From NCBI GenBank assembly GCA_910587695.1, contig CAJUNC010000023.1:1-27971 (forward strand): a DNA stretch of 27,971 nucleotides, written 5' to 3'. Below are positions 1-6,057 of this stretch, in pieces. The notes under the pieces are model-generated. The model was not told the DNA's origin. It worked only from the letters and a program-made list of their open reading frames with translations, and searched no databases. Each line of letters begins with the position of its first letter. The stretch's first letter is position 1. This DNA comes from an uncultured Lactobacillus sp. GTDB lineage: Bacteria > Bacillota > Bacilli > Lactobacillales > Lactobacillaceae. The translations under genes and the position numbers were made by a program.

Positions 1-220
1 AACCGCATAAACTATTTTTCTATTTAAACTGTATACTTGACGGACCCCAGTGCCATTTCCAAGGGTTTTTTATTTGCAAAAAATTAGATAGAGTTAATTT
101 AGTCTAAAAAATATCCTTTTGAGGGACAAATGGGGGGAATTTTTTAAAGCTCATCCGATTTTGGGTTTAATTGTTTCTTAGCCTGCTCTGTAACATGAAG
201 AGAGATCTTGTCCATGATGC

Positions 221-379
221 TTATACTGTAGGAACGTAAGTGGTATTTTTAAGTTGTTTTTTGTAGATATCAAGCCATTCGTTGATCAACGCTTCCATCG
301 TTACCTCAGTTATTAAATCATCTGTAGCCTCTGAATTGATCTTTGTTCTTATTTTTGGTCTAACAATGTTTTGGCTTGG
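221..379 (-). pseudogene. Possible decayed fragment of a tyrosine recombinase (phage integrase)
   Basis: The minus strand is open for 52 codons between stops at about 380 and 221. Its last half reads EALINEWLDIYKKQLKNTTY, which resembles the start of the core-binding (SAM-like) domain of Tn916/phage-type integrases, where a W-L-x-x-Y-K-K-x-(V/L)-K-x-x-T-Y pattern is common. The frame then ends and nothing resembling the catalytic Arg-His-Arg-Tyr domain follows, so this would be a short relic. It sits in a gene-free stretch next to an IS-like end. The assignment rests on about 20 residues and could be coincidental. Confidence 0.3.
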
Positions 380-405
380 TTAGACTTCGAATTTAATGTT
401 ACTGA

Positions 406-441
406 TTACGGCCGTTTTTTGGAGACTTCTATCACAGCCTC
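406..441. repeat. Diverged IS-type terminal sequence related to the element at 8367-8763
   Basis: ACTTCTATCACAGCCTC at 425-441 matches ACTTATGTCACAGCCTC at the right end of the IS relic (8750-8766) at 15 of 17 positions. A further shared block lies about ten bases inward (ACGGCCGTTTT here, ACGACCGTTTT there). The paired inner and outer matches suggest a second, older end of the same insertion-sequence family. No partner end is visible in this window. Confidence 0.45.
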
Positions 442-453
442 TTTTTATTTGCC

Positions 454-490
454 AAAAAATAGCAGATGTTTAAAACATCTGCTATTTTTT
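454..490 (-). terminator. Intrinsic terminator, bidirectional in form
   Basis: A long near-perfect palindrome, AAATAGCAGATGT paired with ACATCTGCTATTT, with A-runs on one side and T-runs on the other. Read leftwards it gives a hairpin followed by a U-tract immediately after the stop codon (490-492) of the 101-codon gene. It would also stop rightward transcripts. Confidence 0.85.
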
Positions 491-795
491 TACTCAAATT
501 CGATCTCAAGCACGCTTTCTTCCAATTGTTCTAAGAGTTCGTATTTTTCGATGTAATCGAGCCAAGCTTGGCGGTCATATTTATCTTCGATCGCACTGCG
601 CAATTTGGTATAGATCCCAGTAAGAAAAGTATCATACATCGCATCTGCTGCTCGTTGGACTTTGGCATCATTCCAGCGAGCAGATCTAGCACGATTCTGA
701 TTTTTATTGGCTTGGTAGTCTAAAGCTCGTGCTTGAAATTTGCTCAAAGCCGAGCAGTGTTCATTTAAATAAGTTTCAAATTCTTGTTTATCCAT
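490..795 (-). CDS. Hypothetical 101-aa protein with SOS-type promoter
   Basis: A 101-residue, highly charged protein that looks soluble and mostly helical, with no signal peptide or membrane segment. I do not recognise the family. The centre is Arg/Lys/Gln-rich with a Trp (RARSARWNDAKVQRAADAMY), and the C-terminus is acidic (EQLEESVLEIEFE). The ATG at 795 has a GAGG ribosome binding site about 10 bases upstream. It is monocistronic, with its own terminator at 454-490. Its promoter has an extended -10 (TGCTATAAT, -10 at 831-836), flanked by two palindromes close to the Bacillus-type LexA box at 812-825 and 837-849. If those are real operators the gene is damage-inducible. No SOS function can be named from the sequence. 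Confidence 0.8.
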   Translation of the reverse strand: MDKQEFETYLNEHCSALSKFQARALDYQANKNQNRARSARWNDAKVQRAADAMYDTFLTGIYTKLRSAIEDKYDRQAWLDYIEKYELLEQLEESVLEIEFE

Positions 796-811
796 ATATA
801 ATACCTCTTTT

Positions 812-849
812 CGAATATATGTTCTTTTGTATTATAGCACATACGTTCG
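812..849 (-). promoter_or_regulatory. Promoter with two LexA-box-like palindromes
   Basis: On the minus strand an extended -10 element TGCTATAAT (hexamer at 831-836) lies between two palindromes. The upstream one is CGAACGTATGTGC (849-837). The downstream one is AGAACATATATTCG (825-812), which matches the core GAACATATGTTC at 11 of 12 positions; the upstream core matches at 10 of 12. The Bacillus/LAB LexA box is CGAAC-N4-GTTCG-like, and a repressor bound here would cover the -10 and start site. The palindromes are seen directly; LexA as the ligand is inferred. Confidence 0.6.
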
Positions 850-910
850 TTTGTTGGGTAAATAAATTCTTAAATTTATCTTTAAATTACTTAAATCAAC
901 AGCTTAAAGA

Positions 911-938
911 TTGCTTTTGCAAAATAAAATAGTAAGAT
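911..938 (+). promoter_or_regulatory. Probable promoter of the HD-domain gene
   Basis: TTGCTT (911-916), a 16-bp spacer and TAAGAT (933-938) lie about 60 bp upstream of the ATG at 998. The match to the vegetative consensus is moderate, and nothing better is seen in the gap. Confidence 0.35.
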
Positions 939-997
939 AAAAAGTGAGAGGCAGGGTTGGTTAGTAAAACATTGGTTAAAGGAGTTATGCAGCATTT

Positions 998-1507
998 ATG
1001 AAAAAAGACGTATGGCGTAATGATGAAGAATATATGAGCTATGTAGGTGAGTTGCTAGAAAAGCCAGAAGTCCAACGTTTGGCTAATTATACGCAACACC
1101 ATTTTTCAACGCGCTTAGAACATTGTATTGCTGTTTCCTATGAAAGCTATTTACTTGCTAAAAAATTCCATTTGGATGCAAGATCTACAGCTCGTGCTGG
1201 CTTGTTGCATGATTTATTTTACTATGATTGGCGTGTGACTAAATTCGATCGTGGCACGCATGCATGGATCCATCCACGGATCGCTGTGCGTAATGCAGAA
1301 AAGCTGACTGTACTGACCCCACGCGAAAAAGATATCATCATCAAACACATGTGGGGCGCAACGACTTGCCCTCCAAAGTATCCAGAAGGCTACATTGTAT
1401 CATTAGTTGATAAATATTCAGCGACTGAAGAATACAGTAAACATCTTTCCTTGAAAATAATGAGTTCATTAAAACAAGCTCTAGGCTTTGCGAAAGTAAG
1501 TGAATAG
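998..1507 (+). CDS. HD-domain putative phosphohydrolase
   Basis: A 169-residue HD-superfamily protein of the small stand-alone type common in lactobacilli. The metal-binding pattern is visible: RLEHC near residue 41, LLHD near 69-72 (the HD doublet), a His-Pro in WIHPR near 90, and IIKHMWG near 116. HD proteins of this type hydrolyse phosphate esters or nucleotides with a divalent metal. The substrate cannot be read from the sequence. The start ATG at 998 is the only in-frame option. Its AAAGGAG ribosome binding site (978-984) is 13 bases away, rather far, and an out-of-frame ATG at 987 opens a four-codon frame whose TGA overlaps the ATG at 998. Monocistronic, closed by a strong terminator at 1544-1579. 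Confidence 0.85.
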   Translation: MKKDVWRNDEEYMSYVGELLEKPEVQRLANYTQHHFSTRLEHCIAVSYESYLLAKKFHLDARSTARAGLLHDLFYYDWRVTKFDRGTHAWIHPRIAVRNAEKLTVLTPREKDIIIKHMWGATTCPPKYPEGYIVSLVDKYSATEEYSKHLSLKIMSSLKQALGFAKVSE

Positions 1508-1543
1508 TGTAAAATAGTGTTAAGTACTATTGAAAGCACAGAT

Positions 1544-1579
1544 AATAGACCCGTATCACTCGATAGTGCGGGTCTATTT
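1544..1579 (+). terminator. Intrinsic terminator after the HD-domain gene
   Basis: AATAGACCCG (1544-1553) pairs perfectly with CGGGTCTATT (1569-1578), with a further CACT/AGTG pairing inside. A short T-run follows. It sits 36 bases after the stop codon and just before the ribosome binding site of the next gene. Confidence 0.75.
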
Positions 1580-1605
1580 GTGTAATTTAGAAAGGGGTAT
1601 GTGTC

Positions 1606-1941
1606 TTGAGTACACAATCAGTATTCAAAGTCTGTCCGAAGTTCCAAAAGACTTTTGGGATTTTAGGAAAAAAATGGAATGGCTTGATCATCGAAGTTTT
1701 ATTGAATGAAGGTCCACAGCGTTTTAAAGAAATAGCACAAAAAGTTGAGAAATGCAGTGATCGCGTTTTAGTGGAACGTCTAAAGGAGTTGGAGAAGGAA
1801 GGATTGGTAGAACGTGTGATGGCTAGCAATAGCTCACGTGCGGTCTATCAGTTGACCGACCGGGGCGCAGCTTTAAAAACGATCATGCAAGAGATCCATG
1901 TTTGGTCAGAAAAGTGGTATTCTGAAGAAGATTGCAAATAA
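1606..1941 (+). CDS. HxlR-family winged-helix transcriptional regulator
   Basis: A 111-residue HxlR-type regulator (MarR-like winged helix, DNA-binding dimer). The family core is clear: CPKFQKTFGILGKKWNGLII, then RFKEIAQKVEKCSDRVLVERLKELE as the helix-turn-helix and recognition helix, and the wing VYQLTDRG. The start is a TTG at 1606 with AGAAAGGGG about 8 bases upstream. Three cysteines are present, at 10, 50 and 110. Many HxlR proteins are redox or aldehyde sensors; B. subtilis HypR works through Cys14 and Cys49, and the 10/50 spacing here is similar, so thiol sensing is plausible but inferred. No divergent or co-transcribed target gene sits beside it; the next gene, pheS, has its own promoter. 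Confidence 0.88.
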   Translation: MSTQSVFKVCPKFQKTFGILGKKWNGLIIEVLLNEGPQRFKEIAQKVEKCSDRVLVERLKELEKEGLVERVMASNSSRAVYQLTDRGAALKTIMQEIHVWSEKWYSEEDCK

Positions 1942-1945
1942 CTAC

Positions 1946-1974
1946 TTGACTATTTATGCATACGAGCTTAAACT
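1946..1974 (+). promoter_or_regulatory. Promoter of the pheST T-box operon
   Basis: TTGACT (1946-1951), a 17-bp spacer and TAAACT (1969-1974), just after the HxlR stop codon. It places the transcript start near 1981, immediately upstream of T-box stem I. Confidence 0.7.
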
Positions 1975-1980
1975 GAATTG

Positions 1981-2230
1981 TAGAATATTTAAAGACGTAG
2001 ACGGAAATTAGTAAGCTGATCGATCAAGACAGAAAAGAGCCGGGAGCTGAGAAGGCTTGCTTGATCTAAGGCCGAATTTCACTTCCTGAGTTGCTGTTGG
2101 GATTCCTGAGGATGAATAACAGATCGGTTCATGACCGTTTTATCATGAAAGAGTGCTGTTATTTACTTATAACAGAACAAGGGTGGTACCGCGAAGCCTC
2201 GTCCCTTTTTAGGGATGAGGCTTTTTTACG
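1981..2230 (+). promoter_or_regulatory. T-box riboswitch, phenylalanine-specific (TTC specifier)
   Basis: A tRNA-sensing leader that allows pheST transcription when uncharged tRNA-Phe accumulates. Stem I is recognisable from GATCAAG (2022-2028) pairing with CTTGATC (2060-2066). The specifier loop has the S-turn bases AGTA (2010-2013) and GAA, followed by the specifier TTC (2078-2080) and an A, i.e. Phe. Stem III is CTGTTAT/ATAACAG (2156-2175). The conserved T-box GGGTGGTACCGCG is at 2181-2193. It precedes the terminator GCCTCGTCCCT/AGGGATGAGGC (2196-2221) with a T6 tail; the T-box can pair with the 5' arm of that terminator to form the antiterminator. Specifier, T-box motif and downstream genes all agree. 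Confidence 0.95.
2196..2227 (+). terminator. T-box conditional terminator
   Basis: An 11-bp stem (2196-2206 with 2211-2221), loop TTTT, and six Ts. It is the OFF structure of the phenylalanine T-box and ends 34 bases before the pheS start codon. Confidence 0.92.
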
Positions 2231-2261
2231 TTGGATCAGCCGGATGAAAGGAAAGATTAGT

Positions 2262-3308
2262 GTGAATCTAAGAGAAAAACTTGAAGAGATCAAACAAAAT
2301 GGCTTAGAAAAAATTAGGCGTGCTGAAGATACTAAACATATCAATGACGTCAGAGTAGAATTATTGGGCAAAAAAGGCTCGATTACTGAAGTTTTACGAG
2401 GAATGCGTGATCTAAGCGCTGAGGAACGTCCTAAGGTCGGAAGCTTTGCTAATACGATCAGAGATGAATTGACTCAAGCGATCGCTGAAAAGCACGCTGA
2501 ATTAGAAGAATTGAAGTTGGCTAAACGTTTAGAAAGTGAAACGATCGATGTTACTTTACCAGCTACTCCAGTCAAGACCGGAACACCACACGTTTTAGTC
2601 CAAGTTATCGATGAGATCGAAAAACTCTTCTTAGGGATGGGCTTTCAAGTTGTTGATGGGCCTGAGATCGAAGAAGATCATTACAACTTTGAAATGTTGA
2701 ACTTGCCTCAAGACCATCCTGCTCGTGATATGCAAGACACATTTTATATTACTAAACAATTATTGATGAGAACTCAAACATCGCCTGTTCAAGCACGGAC
2801 GATGGAGGTGCATGACTTTAGCAAGGGACCTTTAAAGATGATCTCCCCAGGTAAAGTCTACCGCCGTGATACAGACGATGCGACTCACTCGCATCAATTC
2901 CACCAAGTTGAAGGCCTGGTCATCGACAAAAATATTACAATGGGTGATCTAAAAGGTACGTTAGAGCTGATCGCTAAGACTGTTTTTGGTCAACAACGCG
3001 AGATCCGTTTGCGCCCAAGTTACTTCCCATTTACAGAACCATCTGTCGAAGTTGATGTTTCCTGTTTCAAATGTGGCGGTAAGGGCTGTTCAGTTTGCAA
3101 GCAAACAGGGTGGATCGAAGTTTTAGGTGCTGGTATGGTCCATCCTAATGTTTTGAAGATGGCTGGTGTCGATCCAGAAGTTTATGGTGGTTTTGCCTTT
3201 GGGCTTGGTCCTGATCGCTTTGCTATGCTCAAATACGGTGTCGATGATATTCGCGAATTTTATCTAAATGATGTTCGATTCTTACAACAATTCGCACAGA
3301 AAGGATAA
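2262..3308 (+). CDS. pheS: Phenylalanyl-tRNA synthetase alpha subunit
   Basis: The catalytic alpha subunit of the (alpha-beta)2 class II synthetase that charges tRNA-Phe. I place the start at GTG 2262 (348 residues, the usual family length), with AAAGGAAAG about 6 bases upstream. A longer in-frame reading from 2091 would run through the T-box terminator and is not credible; an ATG at 2244 is in frame but overlaps the ribosome binding site. The N-terminal ~85 residues form the tRNA-binding coiled coil. Motif 2 lies near residues 190-220 (KVYRRDTDDATHSHQFHQVE). A cysteine-rich loop CFKCGGKGCSVC is near 267-278, and motif 3 GLGPDRFAMLKYG near 313-325. It is co-transcribed with pheT 7 bases downstream, under the Phe T-box. 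Confidence 0.97.
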   Translation: MNLREKLEEIKQNGLEKIRRAEDTKHINDVRVELLGKKGSITEVLRGMRDLSAEERPKVGSFANTIRDELTQAIAEKHAELEELKLAKRLESETIDVTLPATPVKTGTPHVLVQVIDEIEKLFLGMGFQVVDGPEIEEDHYNFEMLNLPQDHPARDMQDTFYITKQLLMRTQTSPVQARTMEVHDFSKGPLKMISPGKVYRRDTDDATHSHQFHQVEGLVIDKNITMGDLKGTLELIAKTVFGQQREIRLRPSYFPFTEPSVEVDVSCFKCGGKGCSVCKQTGWIEVLGAGMVHPNVLKMAGVDPEVYGGFAFGLGPDRFAMLKYGVDDIREFYLNDVRFLQQFAQKG

Positions 3309-3315
3309 CTGATTC

Positions 3316-5727
3316 ATGAAAGTTTCAACAAAATGGTTAAATGAATATGTGCCTGTCGCTGACCTTGAACCGTTAGCACTGGCTGAAAAAATCGAAAGAA
3401 CAGCGGTCGAAGTTGCTAGTACAGGTAAACTTGAAGATGGACTAAAGAAGATCGTTGTAGGTTACACTTTGGATGTTAAAGATCATCCAAATTCTGACCA
3501 CTTGCATATTTGCCAAGTAGATGTTGGGGAAGAAGAACCATCGCAGATCGTGTGTGGTGCTCCTAATATCAAGGCGGGGCAAAAAGTCATCGTGGCTTTA
3601 CCAAATTCACGGATCGCTGGTAATGTGAAGATCAAACGCGGTAAGATGCGGGGCGAAGTTTCTGAAGGAATGATCTGTGCTTTACAAGAATTAGGTTTTC
3701 CTGAAAGCGTGGTCCCTAAAGAATTTGCTGACGGGATCTATGTTTTACCTGAAGATGCTAAACCAGGTGAACCTGTTTTTGGTTATTTAGGGATGGATGA
3801 AACGGTGATCGATCTTGATATCACTCCAAATCGTGGTGACCTTTTAAGTATGCGTGGAGCTGCCCATGAGATCGCAGCCATCTATGATCGTGAAGTGACT
3901 TTACCGGTTCCACATATTGTTGAATCAACCACAGATGAGATCGCTGATCATGTTACGGTCAGTGCACCTGAAGAATTAGCTAAACCATATATGATGCGGG
4001 TCATAAAAGATGTCAAAGTCAAAGAAAGCCCAATGTGGTTGCAAATTCGTCTTTGGAATGCGGGCATTCGCCCGTTGAATAATATCGTTGACGTGACAAA
4101 CTATATCTTGCTTGATTATGGTCAACCGCTGCATGCTTTTGATTTTGATAAATTGGGATCTAAGCAAGTCGTTGTGCGTTTAGCTAAAGAAGGCGAAGTG
4201 CTAGTTACCCTTGATGGTGAAGAACGTAAATTACAACTAAATGACATCGTGATCACAGCCAATGATGTACCAGTTGCTTTAGCCGGAACAATGGGGGGCT
4301 TAGATACAGAGATCAGTGATGAAACGACCACGGTTGCTTTAGAAGCGGCTGTCTTCAATGGTCATCGGATCAGAAAAACTTCACGGCGGGAAAACTTACA
4401 CTCAGAAGCTTCAATGCGCTTTGAGCGTGGTGTTGATGTATCAGCTGTCCGTGAAGCTTTAGATGCTGCTGCTGCAATGATCGCTGAATTAGGTGAAGGT
4501 CAAGTGGTCAAGGGTGTAGCTAGTGTCAATGAACCAGAAACTACTCCGACAAAGATCAAGACCTCCGCTTCGCATATCAATAAAGTTTTAGGCACAGAAT
4601 TGACGGTGGAACAGATCCAAGCTATTTTTGATCGCTTGGGTTTTGAAACGACAGTCGTAGCTGATGATTTGACAGTATATGTACCAACAAGACGCTGGGA
4701 TATTGCGATCGAAGCTGACCTAGTTGAAGAAGTAGCTCGGATCTATGGCTATGATAATTTACCAACAACGCTCCCAGCAGGGCAAACGACACCAGGTAGT
4801 TACACACCAGCTCAAAAATTGATCCGGCAAGCACGCCAGACGTTAGAAGCGACTGGCTTAGATCAAGCTATTTCATATGGATTGACAACTGAAGAAAAGG
4901 CCAAACGGTTTGCCTTGGAAGAAGCTTTGCCGACTAATTTAGATTTTCCAATGAGCAGTGAACATACAACGGTTCGAATGAACTTGATCTCAGGTCTTTT
5001 AGATGATCTAGCCTATAATGCAGCGCGTAAAGTTAACGATGTTGCGTTATATGAGCAAGGACGTGTCTTCTTTAGAGATGAAGATCAAATACGTCCACGT
5101 GAAGTTGAACATATCGCTGGGGCACTGACAGGTTTAGTCAGTGATGCTAACTGGAATACTACAAAACAAGAAGTTGATTTCTTCTATCTAAAAGGGATCG
5201 TAGCTAACTTGTTACATGAATTAGGTGTGACTAACGAATCTTATCGAGCCGTTGCTATGCCAGATATGCATCCTGGTCGAACCGCTGCGATCTATGCAGG
5301 GGAAAATTACTTAGGTTTTATCGGTGAAGTTCATCCTAATACAGCTAAAGAATATAAATTAAAACAACGAGTTTATGTTTTTGAGCTCGATCTACAAAAA
5401 GTTATCGAGTTGCCAAAAGAAGCTAAACTTTACACACCAGTTTCAAAATATCCATCGATCACACGTGATATCGCTTTGGCAGTTTCGACTGATGTGACAA
5501 ATCAACAGATCGAAGATTGCATTCGTAAAAACGGTGGTGCTTTCTTAAAAGACATCAAGCTGTTCGATGTATATCAAGGTGAACACATTATGACTGGCTT
5601 TAAATCATTGGCTTACACTTTGGTCTACTCTGATCCAAATGCAACTTTACAAGATGAAGCAGTTACAAAAGCTTTTGAAAAGGTACAAGCTAAGCTGGTC
5701 GAGGAATTTGAAGCCGACATTCGCTAG
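3316..5727 (+). CDS. pheT: Phenylalanyl-tRNA synthetase beta subunit
   Basis: The beta subunit of PheRS, 803 residues and full length for the bacterial form. Domains in order: an EMAP/OB-type tRNA-binding domain at about 40-150 (HPNSDHLHICQVDVG, IVCGAPNI), the B3/B4 editing domain that clears Tyr-tRNA-Phe at about 210-385, B5 DNA/RNA-binding fold at about 410-480, a degenerate class II core at about 490-690, and the C-terminal anticodon-binding ferredoxin fold (FDX-ACB) at about 710-803 (YPSITRDIALAVS). The ATG at 3316 has an AAAGGATAA ribosome binding site overlapping the pheS stop. The operon ends at the hairpin just downstream. Confidence 0.97.
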   Translation: MKVSTKWLNEYVPVADLEPLALAEKIERTAVEVASTGKLEDGLKKIVVGYTLDVKDHPNSDHLHICQVDVGEEEPSQIVCGAPNIKAGQKVIVALPNSRIAGNVKIKRGKMRGEVSEGMICALQELGFPESVVPKEFADGIYVLPEDAKPGEPVFGYLGMDETVIDLDITPNRGDLLSMRGAAHEIAAIYDREVTLPVPHIVESTTDEIADHVTVSAPEELAKPYMMRVIKDVKVKESPMWLQIRLWNAGIRPLNNIVDVTNYILLDYGQPLHAFDFDKLGSKQVVVRLAKEGEVLVTLDGEERKLQLNDIVITANDVPVALAGTMGGLDTEISDETTTVALEAAVFNGHRIRKTSRRENLHSEASMRFERGVDVSAVREALDAAAAMIAELGEGQVVKGVASVNEPETTPTKIKTSASHINKVLGTELTVEQIQAIFDRLGFETTVVADDLTVYVPTRRWDIAIEADLVEEVARIYGYDNLPTTLPAGQTTPGSYTPAQKLIRQARQTLEATGLDQAISYGLTTEEKAKRFALEEALPTNLDFPMSSEHTTVRMNLISGLLDDLAYNAARKVNDVALYEQGRVFFRDEDQIRPREVEHIAGALTGLVSDANWNTTKQEVDFFYLKGIVANLLHELGVTNESYRAVAMPDMHPGRTAAIYAGENYLGFIGEVHPNTAKEYKLKQRVYVFELDLQKVIELPKEAKLYTPVSKYPSITRDIALAVSTDVTNQQIEDCIRKNGGAFLKDIKLFDVYQGEHIMTGFKSLAYTLVYSDPNATLQDEAVTKAFEKVQAKLVEEFEADIR

Positions 5728-5739
5728 AAATAAAATTAA

Positions 5740-5765
5740 AGGAGCTCATATGGGCTTCTTTTTTT
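5740..5765 (+). terminator. Intrinsic terminator of pheST
   Basis: AGGAGCTC (5740-5747), loop ATAT, GGGCTTCT (5752-5759), an 8-bp stem with two G-U pairs followed by six more Ts. Thirteen bases after the pheT stop. Confidence 0.8.
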
Positions 5766-5787
5766 AGAAATTAACCATGATACAATA

Positions 5788-5816
5788 TTGCAATTAGACA
5801 ACCACGCTTATATAAT
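5788..5816 (+). promoter_or_regulatory. Promoter of the mltG leader transcript
   Basis: TTGCAA (5788-5793), a 17-bp spacer and a consensus TATAAT (5811-5816), giving a start near 5822. A second possible promoter, the extended -10 TGATACAAT (hexamer 5781-5786), overlaps it. Either way mltG has an untranslated leader of more than 220 bases. Confidence 0.65.
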
Positions 5817-5821
5817 GGTAG

Positions 5822-6057
5822 AGATAGAGTTTACACGGGAATGGCTTAGATAAAATAGAGCCATGGGTCAAGGAGATCGTAGTCAGAAAGAGCACAATGT
5901 GGGGCTAAGGATCTCATAAGAATTGGTAGATCCAGTGTATGATCTTTATACATAGCAATTTAGCTAGGGGCTTAAAACGCAGGAAAGGAAAAACTATGAT
6001 TCTTTCACAAATATAAATAATATATTTGTTCACATTAGTGTAGTAAGGGTGATTACT
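5822..6057 (+). other. Long structured 5' leader of mltG-udk
   Basis: The gap between pheT and mltG (about 320 bases) has no gene but is not featureless. After the promoter it can form hairpins ATGGCT/AGCCAT (5841-5864, perfect 6 bp), GGATCT/AGATCC (5909-5933), TGTAT/ATACA (about 5936-5952) and ACAAATAT/ATATTTGT (6007-6029). A six-codon frame with a good ribosome binding site lies at 5996-6016. There is no T-box core motif, and I see no match to 6S, RNase P, SRP or tmRNA signatures. It may be a regulatory leader or contain a small RNA. Confidence 0.4.
5996..6016 (+). CDS. Candidate leader peptide MILSQI upstream of mltG
   Basis: An ATG at 5996 preceded by AGGAAAGGAA at near-ideal spacing (about 7 bases) opens a six-codon frame, Met-Ile-Leu-Ser-Gln-Ile, ending in TAA at 6014-6016. 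The stop falls at the edge of the 6007-6029 hairpin, so ribosome position could affect that structure. The ribosome binding site is stronger than that of many full genes here, but so short a frame can arise by chance. Confidence 0.3.
   Translation: MILSQI

Larger units (their letters stand above)
1..489. other. Gene-free region with mobile-DNA debris
   Basis: No intact coding region on either strand with a credible start and ribosome binding site. The stretch is AT-rich and contains only three GATC sites, far fewer than the neighbouring genes, which suits DNA of foreign or non-coding origin. Recognisable pieces are the possible integrase fragment (221-379, minus), a diverged IS-type end (406-441), and the terminator hairpin that closes the leftward gene to the right. 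A short rightward frame at 371-556 overlaps that gene antisense and has no ribosome binding site. Confidence 0.6.

Noticed and set aside
371..556. 61-codon rightward frame starting at 371
   Set aside because: No ribosome binding site, unlikely composition, and it overlaps the leftward 101-codon gene and its terminator.
729..932. 67-codon rightward frame over the promoter of the 101-codon gene
   Set aside because: It runs antisense through the SOS-type promoter, lacks a ribosome binding site and resembles translated AT-rich non-coding DNA.
2091..2261. In-frame N-terminal extension of pheS giving 405 residues
   Set aside because: The extension is translated T-box and terminator sequence; GTG 2262 has a ribosome binding site and gives the normal 348-residue length.
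3976..4358. Antisense frames across pheT
   Set aside because: They are shadows created by the biased codon use of pheT and have no start signals.
5822..6048. 6S RNA, RNase P RNA or tmRNA in the pheT-mltG gap
   Set aside because: No closing helix between the ends, no RNase P core sequences and no tRNA-like CCA end; left as an unassigned leader.
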